Below are positions 1-5,466 of a stretch of DNA of 5,622 bases, piece by piece. Each line of letters starts with the position of its first letter. Position 1 is the stretch's first letter. Position numbers and translations under genes: made by a program. Under the pieces are notes generated by a model. That model searched no databases. It was not told the DNA's origin and was given only the letters and a program-made list of their open reading frames with translations. The DNA is from DASPKO01 sp035628055 (lineage in GTDB: Bacteria > Planctomycetota > Phycisphaerae > Phycisphaerales > UBA1924): the NCBI GenBank assembly GCA_035628055.1, contig DASPKO010000240.1, forward strand, positions 1 through 5,622. The letters are read 5' to 3'.

Positions 1-3000
1 GAGGTCCGGTACCGTCCCCTGGCCTCGGACGACCCCGACGAGCTCGACCGCACGCAGGAGCAGGCGGTCCTCGACGCGGTGGACGAGCTCGCCCGGTCCG
101 GCCCGGGCCAGCCCGGCGACGTGCTCGTCTTCCTCCCCGGGGAGCGCGAGATCCGCGAGACCGCCGAGGCCCTCCGCAAGCACCATCCGCCCGGCACCGA
201 GATCCTCCCCCTCTATGCCCGCCTCTCGGCGGAGGAGCAGCTCCGCGTCTTCAAGCCCCGGGCAAGCGGCGTCCAGCGCCGCATCGTGCTGGCGACCAAC
301 GTCGCCGAGACCTCGCTCACCGTCCCGGGCATCCGCGCCGTGATCGACACCGGGCTCGCGCGCATCAGCCGCTACAGCCCGCGCACCCGCGTGCAGCGCC
401 TGCCCATCGAGCCCGTGAGCCGCGCCAGCGCCGACCAGCGCGCCGGGCGCTGTGGACGCGTCGCCCCCGGCGTCTGCATCCGCCTCTATTCCGAGGAGGA
501 CTACGCGCAGCGCCCGCCCTTCACCGACCCGGAGGTCCTCCGCACCAACCTCGCCAGCGTCATCCTGCAGATGAAGGCGCTCCGCCTCGGAGACGTCGGC
601 GCCTTCCCCTTCATCGACCCTCCCGACTCGCGGCTGGTTCGCGACGGATACGAGACCCTCCTCGAGCTCGGCGCGGTCGACGAGGCCGGCGACCTCACCT
701 CGCTGGGCGCCAAGCTGGCCCGCCTGCCCGTGGACCCGCGCCTGGGCCGCATGATCCTCGCCGCCGCCGCCGAGGGCTGCCTCGGAGAGATGCTCGTCCT
801 GGCCGCCGCGCTCTCCGTGCCCGACCCGCGCGAGCGGCCCCTCGAGCAGCGCGAGCCCGCCGACGCGGCCCACGCTCCCTTCCGCGACGAGACCTCGGAC
901 TTCCTGGGCCTGCTCAAGCTCTGGGCCTGGCACGAGGAGCAGTCGGCCAAGCTCAGCTCCAGCCAGCTCCGCAGGGTCTGCCGCCAGACCTTCCTCTCCT
1001 TCATGCGCCTCCGCGAGTGGCACGACGTCTACCAGCAGCTCCGCGTGCTCGCCACCGACATGGGCTTCCGCGTCGAGGACCGCCCCTGCGGCCCCGAGCC
1101 GCTCCACCGCGCTCTGCTCCCCGGTCTGGTCTCCAGCGTCGGCGCCCGCCGCGAGACCGGGGAATACGCCGGTCCCCGCGGCCTGCGCTTCTGGATCCAC
1201 CCCGGGTCCGGCCTGCACAAGAAGGGCCCGCGCTGGGTCGTCGCCGCCGAGCTGGTCACGACCACCCGGCTGTACGCGCGCACGGTCGGCCGCGTGGAAC
1301 CGGCCTGGATCGAGCGGGCCGCCCCGCACCTGGTCAGGCGCTCCCACCACGACCCGCACTACGACGAGCGCTCCCAGAGCGCCGTCGTGCTCGAGACCGT
1401 CACGCTCTTCGGGCTCGAGCTGGCCCGCGGACGCCGCGTGTGCCTCGCCCCCCTGGACCCCGTGCTGGCCCGCGAGCTGTTCATCCGTCACGCGCTGGTC
1501 GAGGGGCGGCTGCGCACCGCCGCCCCCTTCCTCGAGCTCAACCGGCGCGCCGAGGAGGCCGTGCGCCGCCTCGAGCACAAGCTCCGCCGCCCCGGCCTCC
1601 TGGCCGGCCCCGAGGCCCGCCACGATTTCTTCGACCGCCGCCTCCCCCCGGAGGTGCACAGCGCCAGCACCTTCGAGTCCTGGAGGGCCCGCGCCGAGCG
1701 CGCCCGGCGCGATCTGCTGGTCATGACCGAGCGCGACCTCCTCGCCGCCCCGGTGCCCGCCGACGTTGACGAGCTCTACCCCGACGAGCTCGCGGTCGGC
1801 ACCGCGCGGTTCCCGCTGCGCTACCGCGCCGAGCCGGGACACCCCGACGACGGCGTCACCGTCGAGCTCCCCCTCGAGGCCATCGGCCAGCTCGACGAGT
1901 CGCTGGCGCAGTGGCTCGTCCCCGGCATGCTCCGCGAGAAGACCGTCGAGCTCATCCGCGCGCTCCCCAAGGCCGTCCGCGTCTCCTTCGTCCCGGCCCC
2001 CCAGACCGCCGAGCGCGTGCTCCCCGCCCTCGTGCGCCGGGCCCGGGCCGAGCCGCGGCCCTCGCTCGCCGAGGCCCTGGCCCTCGAGCTCTCCGCGCTC
2101 CCCGGCGGCGTGCTCGTCGATCCCTCCATGCTCCGCGAGGAGGCCCTCCCGCCCCACCTTCGCCTCCATATCCGCGTGCTGGGCTCGCAGGGCCAGACCC
2201 TGGCCGGCGGGCGCGACGTGGGCGCGGTGAAGCGCGCCGTCTCCGTCCGCCTGGCCGAGGCCCTGGCCGCGGTGCCCGACCCCCGCTGGAACCGTGCCGG
2301 CGTCGCCTCCTGGGACTTCGGCGACCTGCCCGAGCGGGTCGTCCTCGAGCGCCACGGCCTGCGCTTCGAGTCGTTCCCGGCCCTCATCGACCTGGGAACG
2401 ACCGCCGGCCTGCGCCTGTTCCGGTCCGCGCCCGAGGCCCGGCACGCCATGCGCGCCGGGCTGCGCCGGCTCCTGGCCCTCGAGCTCGCACCCGAGCTCG
2501 AGTTCCAGCTCCGCCACCAGCCGGGTCTGCCGGCTCTGTGCCTGATGTACGCCCCGCTGGGGTCGTGCCAGACCCTGCGGGCCCACCTGGCCGCGCACAT
2601 CGCCGAGCGGGCCTGCCTGGCGCGCGGGCCCGGGCAGGACCCCGTGCCGGCGCACGAAGTCCGCAGCCAGGCGCGCTTCGCCGAGCTGGCCGCGGCCGGC
2701 TGGCACCGTGTCGCCCATGTCGCGCACGAGGCCACCGACGACGTGCGCGTCATCCTCACCTCGCTCACGGGGCTCCGGGCCGCGCTCGAGGGCCCCCTGG
2801 CCGCCGCGCCCGCCGCGGCGGAGTCGCTCGCGGACATCCGCAGCCAGCTCGACCACCTGGTCCCGCGCGACTTCCTGCTCTCCACCCCGCCCCAGTGGCT
2901 GGCGCAGCTCCCGCGCTTCCTCCTGGGCGTCCAGCGCCGCCTGGAAAAGCTCGCGGCCGGGCAGGCCGAGCGCGACGCGGCGCGGATGCCCGAGGTCGTC

Positions 3001-3186
3001 CCCCTCTGGCGCGCCTACCTGGCCCGGGCCGCGGAGCGCCGCGCCCAGGGCATCCCCGAGGATGACGACCTGCAGCGCTTCCGCTGGCTCCTCGAGGAAC
3101 TGCGCATCTCCGTCTTCGCCCAGGAGCTGCGCACCAGCCAGCCGGTCTCACCGCAGCGCCTGCACAAGCTCTGGATGTCGCTCTAG
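1..3186 (+). CDS. hrpA: ATP-dependent RNA helicase HrpA, 5'-truncated by window edge
   Basis: DEAH/RHA-family RNA helicase. In E. coli HrpA is a roughly 1300-residue cytoplasmic enzyme that uses ATP to act on RNA and has been linked to mRNA processing and ribosome rescue. The frame is open from base 1, so 1061 C-terminal residues are present. The N-terminal RecA domain with the Walker A and DEAH motifs lies outside. Visible in window numbering are DVLVFLPGEREI at about 40-51, motif V ATNVAETSLT (98-107) and motif VI QRAGRCGR (146-153). An HA2 domain follows at about 221-310, then an OB-fold region at about 368-430 with GLHKKGPRWVVAAELV, then the long DUF3418 C-terminal region from about 480 to the end. 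DUF3418 distinguishes HrpA from the shorter HrpB. The C-terminus is full length by comparison with E. coli HrpA as I remember it, and no frameshift is seen. The GTG at 79 is an internal Val codon, not the start. Confidence 0.95.
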   Translation, partial: EVRYRPLASDDPDELDRTQEQAVLDAVDELARSGPGQPGDVLVFLPGEREIRETAEALRKHHPPGTEILPLYARLSAEEQLRVFKPRASGVQRRIVLATNVAETSLTVPGIRAVIDTGLARISRYSPRTRVQRLPIEPVSRASADQRAGRCGRVAPGVCIRLYSEEDYAQRPPFTDPEVLRTNLASVILQMKALRLGDVGAFPFIDPPDSRLVRDGYETLLELGAVDEAGDLTSLGAKLARLPVDPRLGRMILAAAAEGCLGEMLVLAAALSVPDPRERPLEQREPADAAHAPFRDETSDFLGLLKLWAWHEEQSAKLSSSQLRRVCRQTFLSFMRLREWHDVYQQLRVLATDMGFRVEDRPCGPEPLHRALLPGLVSSVGARRETGEYAGPRGLRFWIHPGSGLHKKGPRWVVAAELVTTTRLYARTVGRVEPAWIERAAPHLVRRSHHDPHYDERSQSAVVLETVTLFGLELARGRRVCLAPLDPVLARELFIRHALVEGRLRTAAPFLELNRRAEEAVRRLEHKLRRPGLLAGPEARHDFFDRRLPPEVHSASTFESWRARAERARRDLLVMTERDLLAAPVPADVDELYPDELAVGTARFPLRYRAEPGHPDDGVTVELPLEAIGQLDESLAQWLVPGMLREKTVELIRALPKAVRVSFVPAPQTAERVLPALVRRARAEPRPSLAEALALELSALPGGVLVDPSMLREEALPPHLRLHIRVLGSQGQTLAGGRDVGAVKRAVSVRLAEALAAVPDPRWNRAGVASWDFGDLPERVVLERHGLRFESFPALIDLGTTAGLRLFRSAPEARHAMRAGLRRLLALELAPELEFQLRHQPGLPALCLMYAPLGSCQTLRAHLAAHIAERACLARGPGQDPVPAHEVRSQARFAELAAAGWHRVAHVAHEATDDVRVILTSLTGLRAALEGPLAAAPAAAESLADIRSQLDHLVPRDFLLSTPPQWLAQLPRFLLGVQRRLEKLAAGQAERDAARMPEVVPLWRAYLARAAERRAQGIPEDDDLQRFRWLLEELRISVFAQELRTSQPVSPQRLHKLWMSL

Positions 3187-3204
3187 GCCGGGCTTAGAAC
3201 GGCC
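3186..3204. terminator. weak hairpin across the hrpA/pagL convergent stops
   Basis: GGCCG (3186-3190) can pair with CGGCC (3200-3204) across a 9-nt loop. The loop contains the stop codon of the minus-strand deacylase gene, and the hrpA stop overlaps the left arm. There is no T-tract on either strand. It could be a short shared bidirectional transcription stop, but a 5-bp GC stem is common by chance in DNA this GC-rich. Confidence 0.2.
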
Positions 3205-3898
3205 ACTGCACCACGGCGTAGATCATCGGGGCGTCGCGCCCCGGGTTGCGCTCGTCCCCGGCGATCCGGCCGTTCGAGATGTGGTGCCACCGCACCCCCA
3301 CGTTCAGCCGCGTGTGCGAGTCTCCCAGACGGTGCGAGACGCCCACGCCGATCCGGGGCAGGAAGCCCAAGCCCGTCCCCCCGTCGGGCACCTGGTCGAA
3401 CGCGGCCAGGAGACCGATCCCCGCGTCGCCGTACAGCGTCCAGTCATACTCCGGGTCGTGCCAGAAGTGCCACCGGAACAGGAACGACCCGGAAAGACCC
3501 CCGGTATTGTCCCCCGCCTGGTCGAAGTACCACAGCCCGCCCTCCAGGATGAACTCGAGGTCGTGTGCCAGAAACCGGCTCCAGGTCACGAAGAGCTCGT
3601 AGTCCTCGTCGGTGTCGAGATCGTTGGCGTAGCCGCCCCCCACGCCCAGCCAGTCCGTCCCGGGCCGTCCGAAGCTCTTGAGCGCCGCCGCGGTCTCGAG
3701 GTCGGGGATGGCGTGCGCCTCCTCGGGCTGGTGCTGGGCCTGTGCCTGGCGGCGCACCTCGTCCTGGATCCCCTCCCTCAGGTCGAGCTTCAGAGCCCGG
3801 AGGGCGCCCACGCCGGTGGGCGGATCGTCGGCCAGGAGGGGCGCCGTGCTCACCAGCGCGGCCACGAACAGGACACAACGGTGCGGGCAGGTGCGCAT
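3194..3898 (-). CDS. PagL-like lipid A 3-O-deacylase (acyloxyacyl hydrolase family), outer membrane
   Basis: Predicted 234-residue exported beta-barrel enzyme. PagL proteins sit in the outer membrane and remove the 3-O-linked acyl chain of lipid A. Residues 1-23 look like a Sec signal peptide: basic start, hydrophobic VLFVAALVSTAPLLA core, cleavage expected after Ala23. A charged, Gln-rich, probably helical stretch (about 33-75) follows. Alternating aromatic/hydrophobic strands start near 82 and end in a terminal Phe (VVQWPF), typical of outer-membrane barrels. The active-site signature His-x-Ser-Asn is H206-I-S208-N209. The third catalytic residue, Glu in P. aeruginosa PagL, appears to align with D222. 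I chose the ATG at 3898 over an upstream in-frame GTG at 3907, because the ATG gives a compact signal peptide and the GTG would overlap the candidate -10. No Shine-Dalgarno is visible. The gene converges on hrpA with 7 bp between stops. The family call is good; activity is unproven. Confidence 0.82.
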   Translation of the reverse strand: MRTCPHRCVLFVAALVSTAPLLADDPPTGVGALRALKLDLREGIQDEVRRQAQAQHQPEEAHAIPDLETAAALKSFGRPGTDWLGVGGGYANDLDTDEDYELFVTWSRFLAHDLEFILEGGLWYFDQAGDNTGGLSGSFLFRWHFWHDPEYDWTLYGDAGIGLLAAFDQVPDGGTGLGFLPRIGVGVSHRLGDSHTRLNVGVRWHHISNGRIAGDERNPGRDAPMIYAVVQWPF

Positions 3899-3933
3899 GG
3901 GGCACACAGTACCCGCGCCGGTACGATCTCGCC
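3899..3933. promoter_or_regulatory. divergent pagL-like/slyX promoter region with inverted repeat
   Basis: Only 35 bp separate two divergent starts. They contain the inverted repeat GTACC (3909-3913) / GGTAC (3920-3924) with a 6-bp spacer. On the plus strand the right arm runs into TACGAT (3922-3927), a 4/6 match to a -10 box, ending 6 bp before the slyX GTG. On the minus strand the left arm runs into TACTGT (3911 to 3906), a 3/6 match, ending 7 bp before the deacylase ATG. Neither side has a Shine-Dalgarno sequence or a recognisable -35. This would fit leaderless transcripts from overlapping divergent promoters. The -10 matches are weak, so this is inference. Confidence 0.35.
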
Positions 3934-4155
3934 GTGGACCAACGGCTGCCCCAGCCCCCTGGGCCTCCCGACGCTGGGGCGCGCCTGCGCCGCCTCGAGG
4001 AGCAGGCCGCCTTCGCCGAGCACGCCGCCGACCAGGCCGCCCTCGAGGTCTCCGCGCTCGCCCGCCGGCTCGTGGACCTGGAGCGCCGCCTCGCGGTGCT
4101 GGAGAGCCACCTCGGGCGGCTCGTCGACCCGGGACCGGACCAGGCCGAGGGCTAG
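3934..4155 (+). CDS. slyX: SlyX family small coiled-coil protein
   Basis: A 73-residue protein of unknown biochemical role, likely cytoplasmic. After a Pro-rich leader (residues 5-13), residues 16-64 form one continuous heptad-like helix with leucines at 18, 21, 42, 46, 49, 53, 56, 60 and 63, so a coiled coil is expected. The segment RLEEQAAFAEH (20-30) matches the SlyX hallmark, which reads approximately LE-x(n)-LAFQEH followed by a long coiled coil. Length fits the family (about 70-80 residues). The only plausible start is the GTG at 3934: the frame continues upstream antisense through the deacylase gene, but no other start codon lies near. No Shine-Dalgarno is present. It is divergent from the deacylase gene and convergent with fliE. 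SlyX was named from its position beside slyD in E. coli, and its function is not established. Another short coiled-coil protein is possible. Confidence 0.72.
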   Translation: MDQRLPQPPGPPDAGARLRRLEEQAAFAEHAADQAALEVSALARRLVDLERRLAVLESHLGRLVDPGPDQAEG

Positions 4156-4176
4156 GCCGGACGGCTCGGGACGACG

Positions 4177-4196
4177 TCGCGCAGAAACTGCGCCGA
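4177..4196. terminator. hairpin between convergent slyX and fliE, candidate bidirectional terminator
   Basis: GCGCAG (4179-4184) and CTGCGC (4188-4193) form a perfect 6-bp stem with an AAA loop. The stem extends by two pairs if C4194 is bulged out. It occupies the 41-bp gap between the stop codons of slyX and fliE, where transcripts from both sides must end. Neither strand has a T-tract after the stem, so it is not a classical intrinsic terminator. Confidence 0.4.
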
Positions 4197-4505
4197 TCAC
4201 ACCCGGACCTGCTTGATCTCTTCGTAGGCCTGCTGGACCTTGTTGCGCACCGCGAGCAGCATGCGGAAGGCCGTGTCCGCCTTGTGCGTCGCGAGCATGA
4301 CCCCCTCCAGGTCGGTGCGCGCCCCGGTGCCGAGGTCCTCGATCGCGGTGGTGGCCTCTTGCTCCAGCCGGCTGACCTCCTTCAGGTTCTGCATCAGCAG
4401 GTCCTTGAAGGATGGGCCCGTCTCGGGGCCCTGCGTCCCGGGGGGGCGCAGGGGCATCCCCGGCACCTGCCCACCTGCCCTGATCAGTCCCAGCGGATCG
4501 GTCAT
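4197..4505 (-). CDS. fliE: flagellar hook-basal body protein FliE
   Basis: A 102-residue FliE, the adaptor joining the MS ring/export gate to the proximal rod. It is exported by the flagellar type III system without a cleaved signal. The first 30 residues are a variable Gly/Pro-rich linker. From F33 onward the sequence is helical: SFKDLLMQNLKEVSRLEQEA, then the conserved C-terminal block at about 65-102 with DLEGVMLATHKADTAFRMLLAVRNKVQQAY and a short Glu-Ile tail. The VRNK-x(3)-AY-x-EI pattern (86-97) is diagnostic. Length is normal for the family (about 100-110). The ATG at 4505 is preceded by GAGGG ending 3 bases upstream, a usable but closely spaced ribosome binding site. The gene begins 24 bp after flgC stops and is last in the flgB-flgC-fliE unit. 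The downstream neighbour is convergent slyX, not fliF. Confidence 0.95.
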   Translation of the reverse strand: MTDPLGLIRAGGQVPGMPLRPPGTQGPETGPSFKDLLMQNLKEVSRLEQEATTAIEDLGTGARTDLEGVMLATHKADTAFRMLLAVRNKVQQAYEEIKQVRV

Positions 4506-4529
4506 GGTCCCTCGCGCACGCTAGCCCAC

Positions 4530-4946
4530 TCAGGCGATCAGCCGCAACGCCTGTGCCATCATCGCCTTGGTCACCTCCGCGGCCGCAAGATTCGCCTCGT
4601 ACGCCCGGGCCGCCTCCATGGCGTTGATCTGCTCGATCGCCGGGTTGATGTTCGAGACCCACACGTACCCCTCGGCGTCCGCGAACGGATTCCCGGGATC
4701 GTGCTTGCGCTCCAGGGGCGATCGGTCCACCTCGATCGCCGCGACGTGGACCCCCAGGCGCCGGCCATCGGCGGTGTGCGCGCTCGGATCGCCCGTGGCG
4801 AACATCGCCGCCCGGCGCCGGTACGGGCTCAGCACGCCGTTCGAGTCGAAGAGCGAGTCCTTGTTGGCGATGTTGGAGGCGATGACGTCCAGGCGCGTCC
4901 GCTGGGCGATCAGGCCGCTCGTCGAGATGTCCAGGGCTCCGTACAT
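4530..4946 (-). CDS. flgC: flagellar basal-body rod protein FlgC
   Basis: A 138-residue proximal rod subunit, exported by the flagellar type III apparatus and assembled between the MS ring/FliE base and the distal rod FlgG. The N-terminal rod motif is intact: DISTSGLIAQRTRLDVIASNIAN (6-28). PYRRR (41-45) is the usual FlgC segment after the first helix. The C-terminal motif is also intact: NINPAIEQINAMEAARAYEAN (99-119), then AAAEVTKAMMAQALRLIA. The two helices form the coiled coil shared by all rod and hook proteins. Length matches the family (about 130-150). The ATG at 4946 gives the canonical MYGALDISTSG start. A weak GGGTGG lies 7 bases upstream. Spacing is 25 bp from flgB and 24 bp to fliE, fitting one transcript. 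Confidence 0.96.
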   Translation of the reverse strand: MYGALDISTSGLIAQRTRLDVIASNIANKDSLFDSNGVLSPYRRRAAMFATGDPSAHTADGRRLGVHVAAIEVDRSPLERKHDPGNPFADAEGYVWVSNINPAIEQINAMEAARAYEANLAAAEVTKAMMAQALRLIA

Positions 4947-4971
4947 GGGCAGGCCACCCAGCGGGGTTCGA

Positions 4972-5409
4972 TCAGACGCGCTCGGAGATCGCCGCGTGCA
5001 TTAGCGCCTGGCGCGTGCGCAGGAGGTCGGTCGCGGTCCGGAAGACCGCCAGGTTCTCCGTCATGTCCTGCATCAGCCGCTCCAGGTCCACGTCGTTGCG
5101 GTCGTGCCGGAGGGGTCCCTCGGCCAGGGGCGTGACGGGCCGGAGCCGGAGCACACCGCCCGGTCCCCGCTCGATGCCCCGGGCCGGCCGCCAGGCCAGA
5201 TCCCCCAGACCGCCCGAGGCGCGCCGCCTGGCGACCGCCTCGCCCAGCACCTTCTGGAACTCGGCGGGGGCGACGTCCGCGGGGCGGAAGTCCGGCGTCT
5301 GCCAGTTGGCGACGTTGTGCGCCAGGATGCGCTGGCGCTGCCCCGAGTAGGAGACGAGCATCTCCAGCGCCGGAAGCGCTCCCCAGGATGTCAGGCCGGT
5401 GCCGGGCAC
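4972..5409 (-). CDS. flgB: flagellar basal-body rod protein FlgB
   Basis: A 145-residue proximal rod subunit, normally the first rod protein placed on FliE. The N-terminal rod helix is LEMLVSYSGQRQRILAHNVAN (15-35) followed by WQTPDF (36-41), where most homologues have a version of ADTPGY. The middle (60-100) is a variable Arg/Gly-rich region. The C-terminal helix starts at NDVDLERLMQDMTENLA (105-121) and ends near ISERV, corresponding to the usual NxVDLD-x-EM-x(2)-LA motif. The GTG start at 5409 is supported by GAGGAG five bases upstream. The next in-frame ATG (5361) would remove 16 residues and has no such site. flgB is the first gene after the sigma-54 regulator and just downstream of a predicted sigma-54 promoter. 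It is more divergent than FlgC here, but order and motifs make the call secure. Confidence 0.92.
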   Translation of the reverse strand: MPGTGLTSWGALPALEMLVSYSGQRQRILAHNVANWQTPDFRPADVAPAEFQKVLGEAVARRRASGGLGDLAWRPARGIERGPGGVLRLRPVTPLAEGPLRHDRNDVDLERLMQDMTENLAVFRTATDLLRTRQALMHAAISERV

Positions 5410-5414
5410 AGCGT

Positions 5415-5420
5415 CTCCTC
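5415..5420 (-). promoter_or_regulatory. flgB ribosome binding site GAGGAG
   Basis: GAGGAG on the minus strand lies 5 bases before the GTG at 5409. It is the strongest Shine-Dalgarno sequence in the window and decides the non-ATG start of flgB. It also fits within the roughly 16-base leader expected from the predicted sigma-54 start near 5425. Confidence 0.75.
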
Positions 5421-5435
5421 GTCGCCCGACCGAAC

Positions 5436-5451
5436 CGCAAGCGGCGGGCCA
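5436..5451 (-). promoter_or_regulatory. predicted sigma-54 (RpoN) promoter of flgB-flgC-fliE
   Basis: The minus strand reads TGGCCCG-CCGC-TTGCG against the consensus TGGCACG-N4-TTGCW: 10 of 12 defined positions match. The essential GG (-25/-24, at 5450-5449) and GC (-13/-12, at 5438-5437) are exactly 10 bp apart. Transcription would start near 5425, leaving a leader of about 16 bases that holds the ribosome binding site. The upstream gene encodes a sigma-54 activator, which is the protein class such a promoter requires. Confidence 0.78.
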
Positions 5452-5466
5452 GCGGCGTCAACCGAG

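Noticed and set aside
79..81. GTG as the start codon of the helicase
   Set aside because: The frame is open to base 1, and residues 1-26 continue HrpA homology (EVRYRPL through the DAVDEL segment), so this is an internal Val codon of a truncated gene.
133..144. 12-bp palindrome CTCCCCGGGGAG in hrpA
   Set aside because: It encodes the conserved Leu-Pro-Gly-Glu of the helicase, with no regulatory context. Chance is enough.
1017..1769. Long plus-strand open frame inside hrpA
   Set aside because: The translation is almost entirely Arg, Pro, Ala and Gly, the usual shifted-frame shadow of a GC-rich gene. The hrpA frame through the same bases matches its family throughout.
1821..2885. A 354-codon open frame antisense to hrpA
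   Set aside because: Ser/Arg/Ala-rich with no recognisable domain, and lying opposite the conserved DUF3418 coding sequence. Stop codons are rare by chance in this composition.
3899..3907. Upstream in-frame GTG start for the deacylase gene
   Set aside because: It adds only three residues (Met-Cys-Pro), has no ribosome binding site, and would overlap the candidate -10 box. The ATG at 3898 gives a cleaner signal peptide.
2708..4216. A 502-codon plus-strand open frame crossing the hrpA end, the deacylase gene and slyX
   Set aside because: Low-complexity Ser/Arg/Pro/Val composition without domain signals. It contradicts three well supported genes.
4414..4431. Two GGGCCC words 6 bp apart in fliE
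   Set aside because: They encode the variable Gly/Pro linker of FliE, and such GC-only words are expected by composition.
3678..5135. A 485-codon plus-strand open frame antisense to the flagellar genes
   Set aside because: It lies opposite clear flgB, flgC and fliE coding frames, and its product has no recognisable motif.
5456..5461. TTGACG on the minus strand as a sigma-70 -35 box for flgB
   Set aside because: No -10-like hexamer lies 16-18 bp downstream; the bases there are GCGGTT-like. The sigma-54 elements explain the region better.
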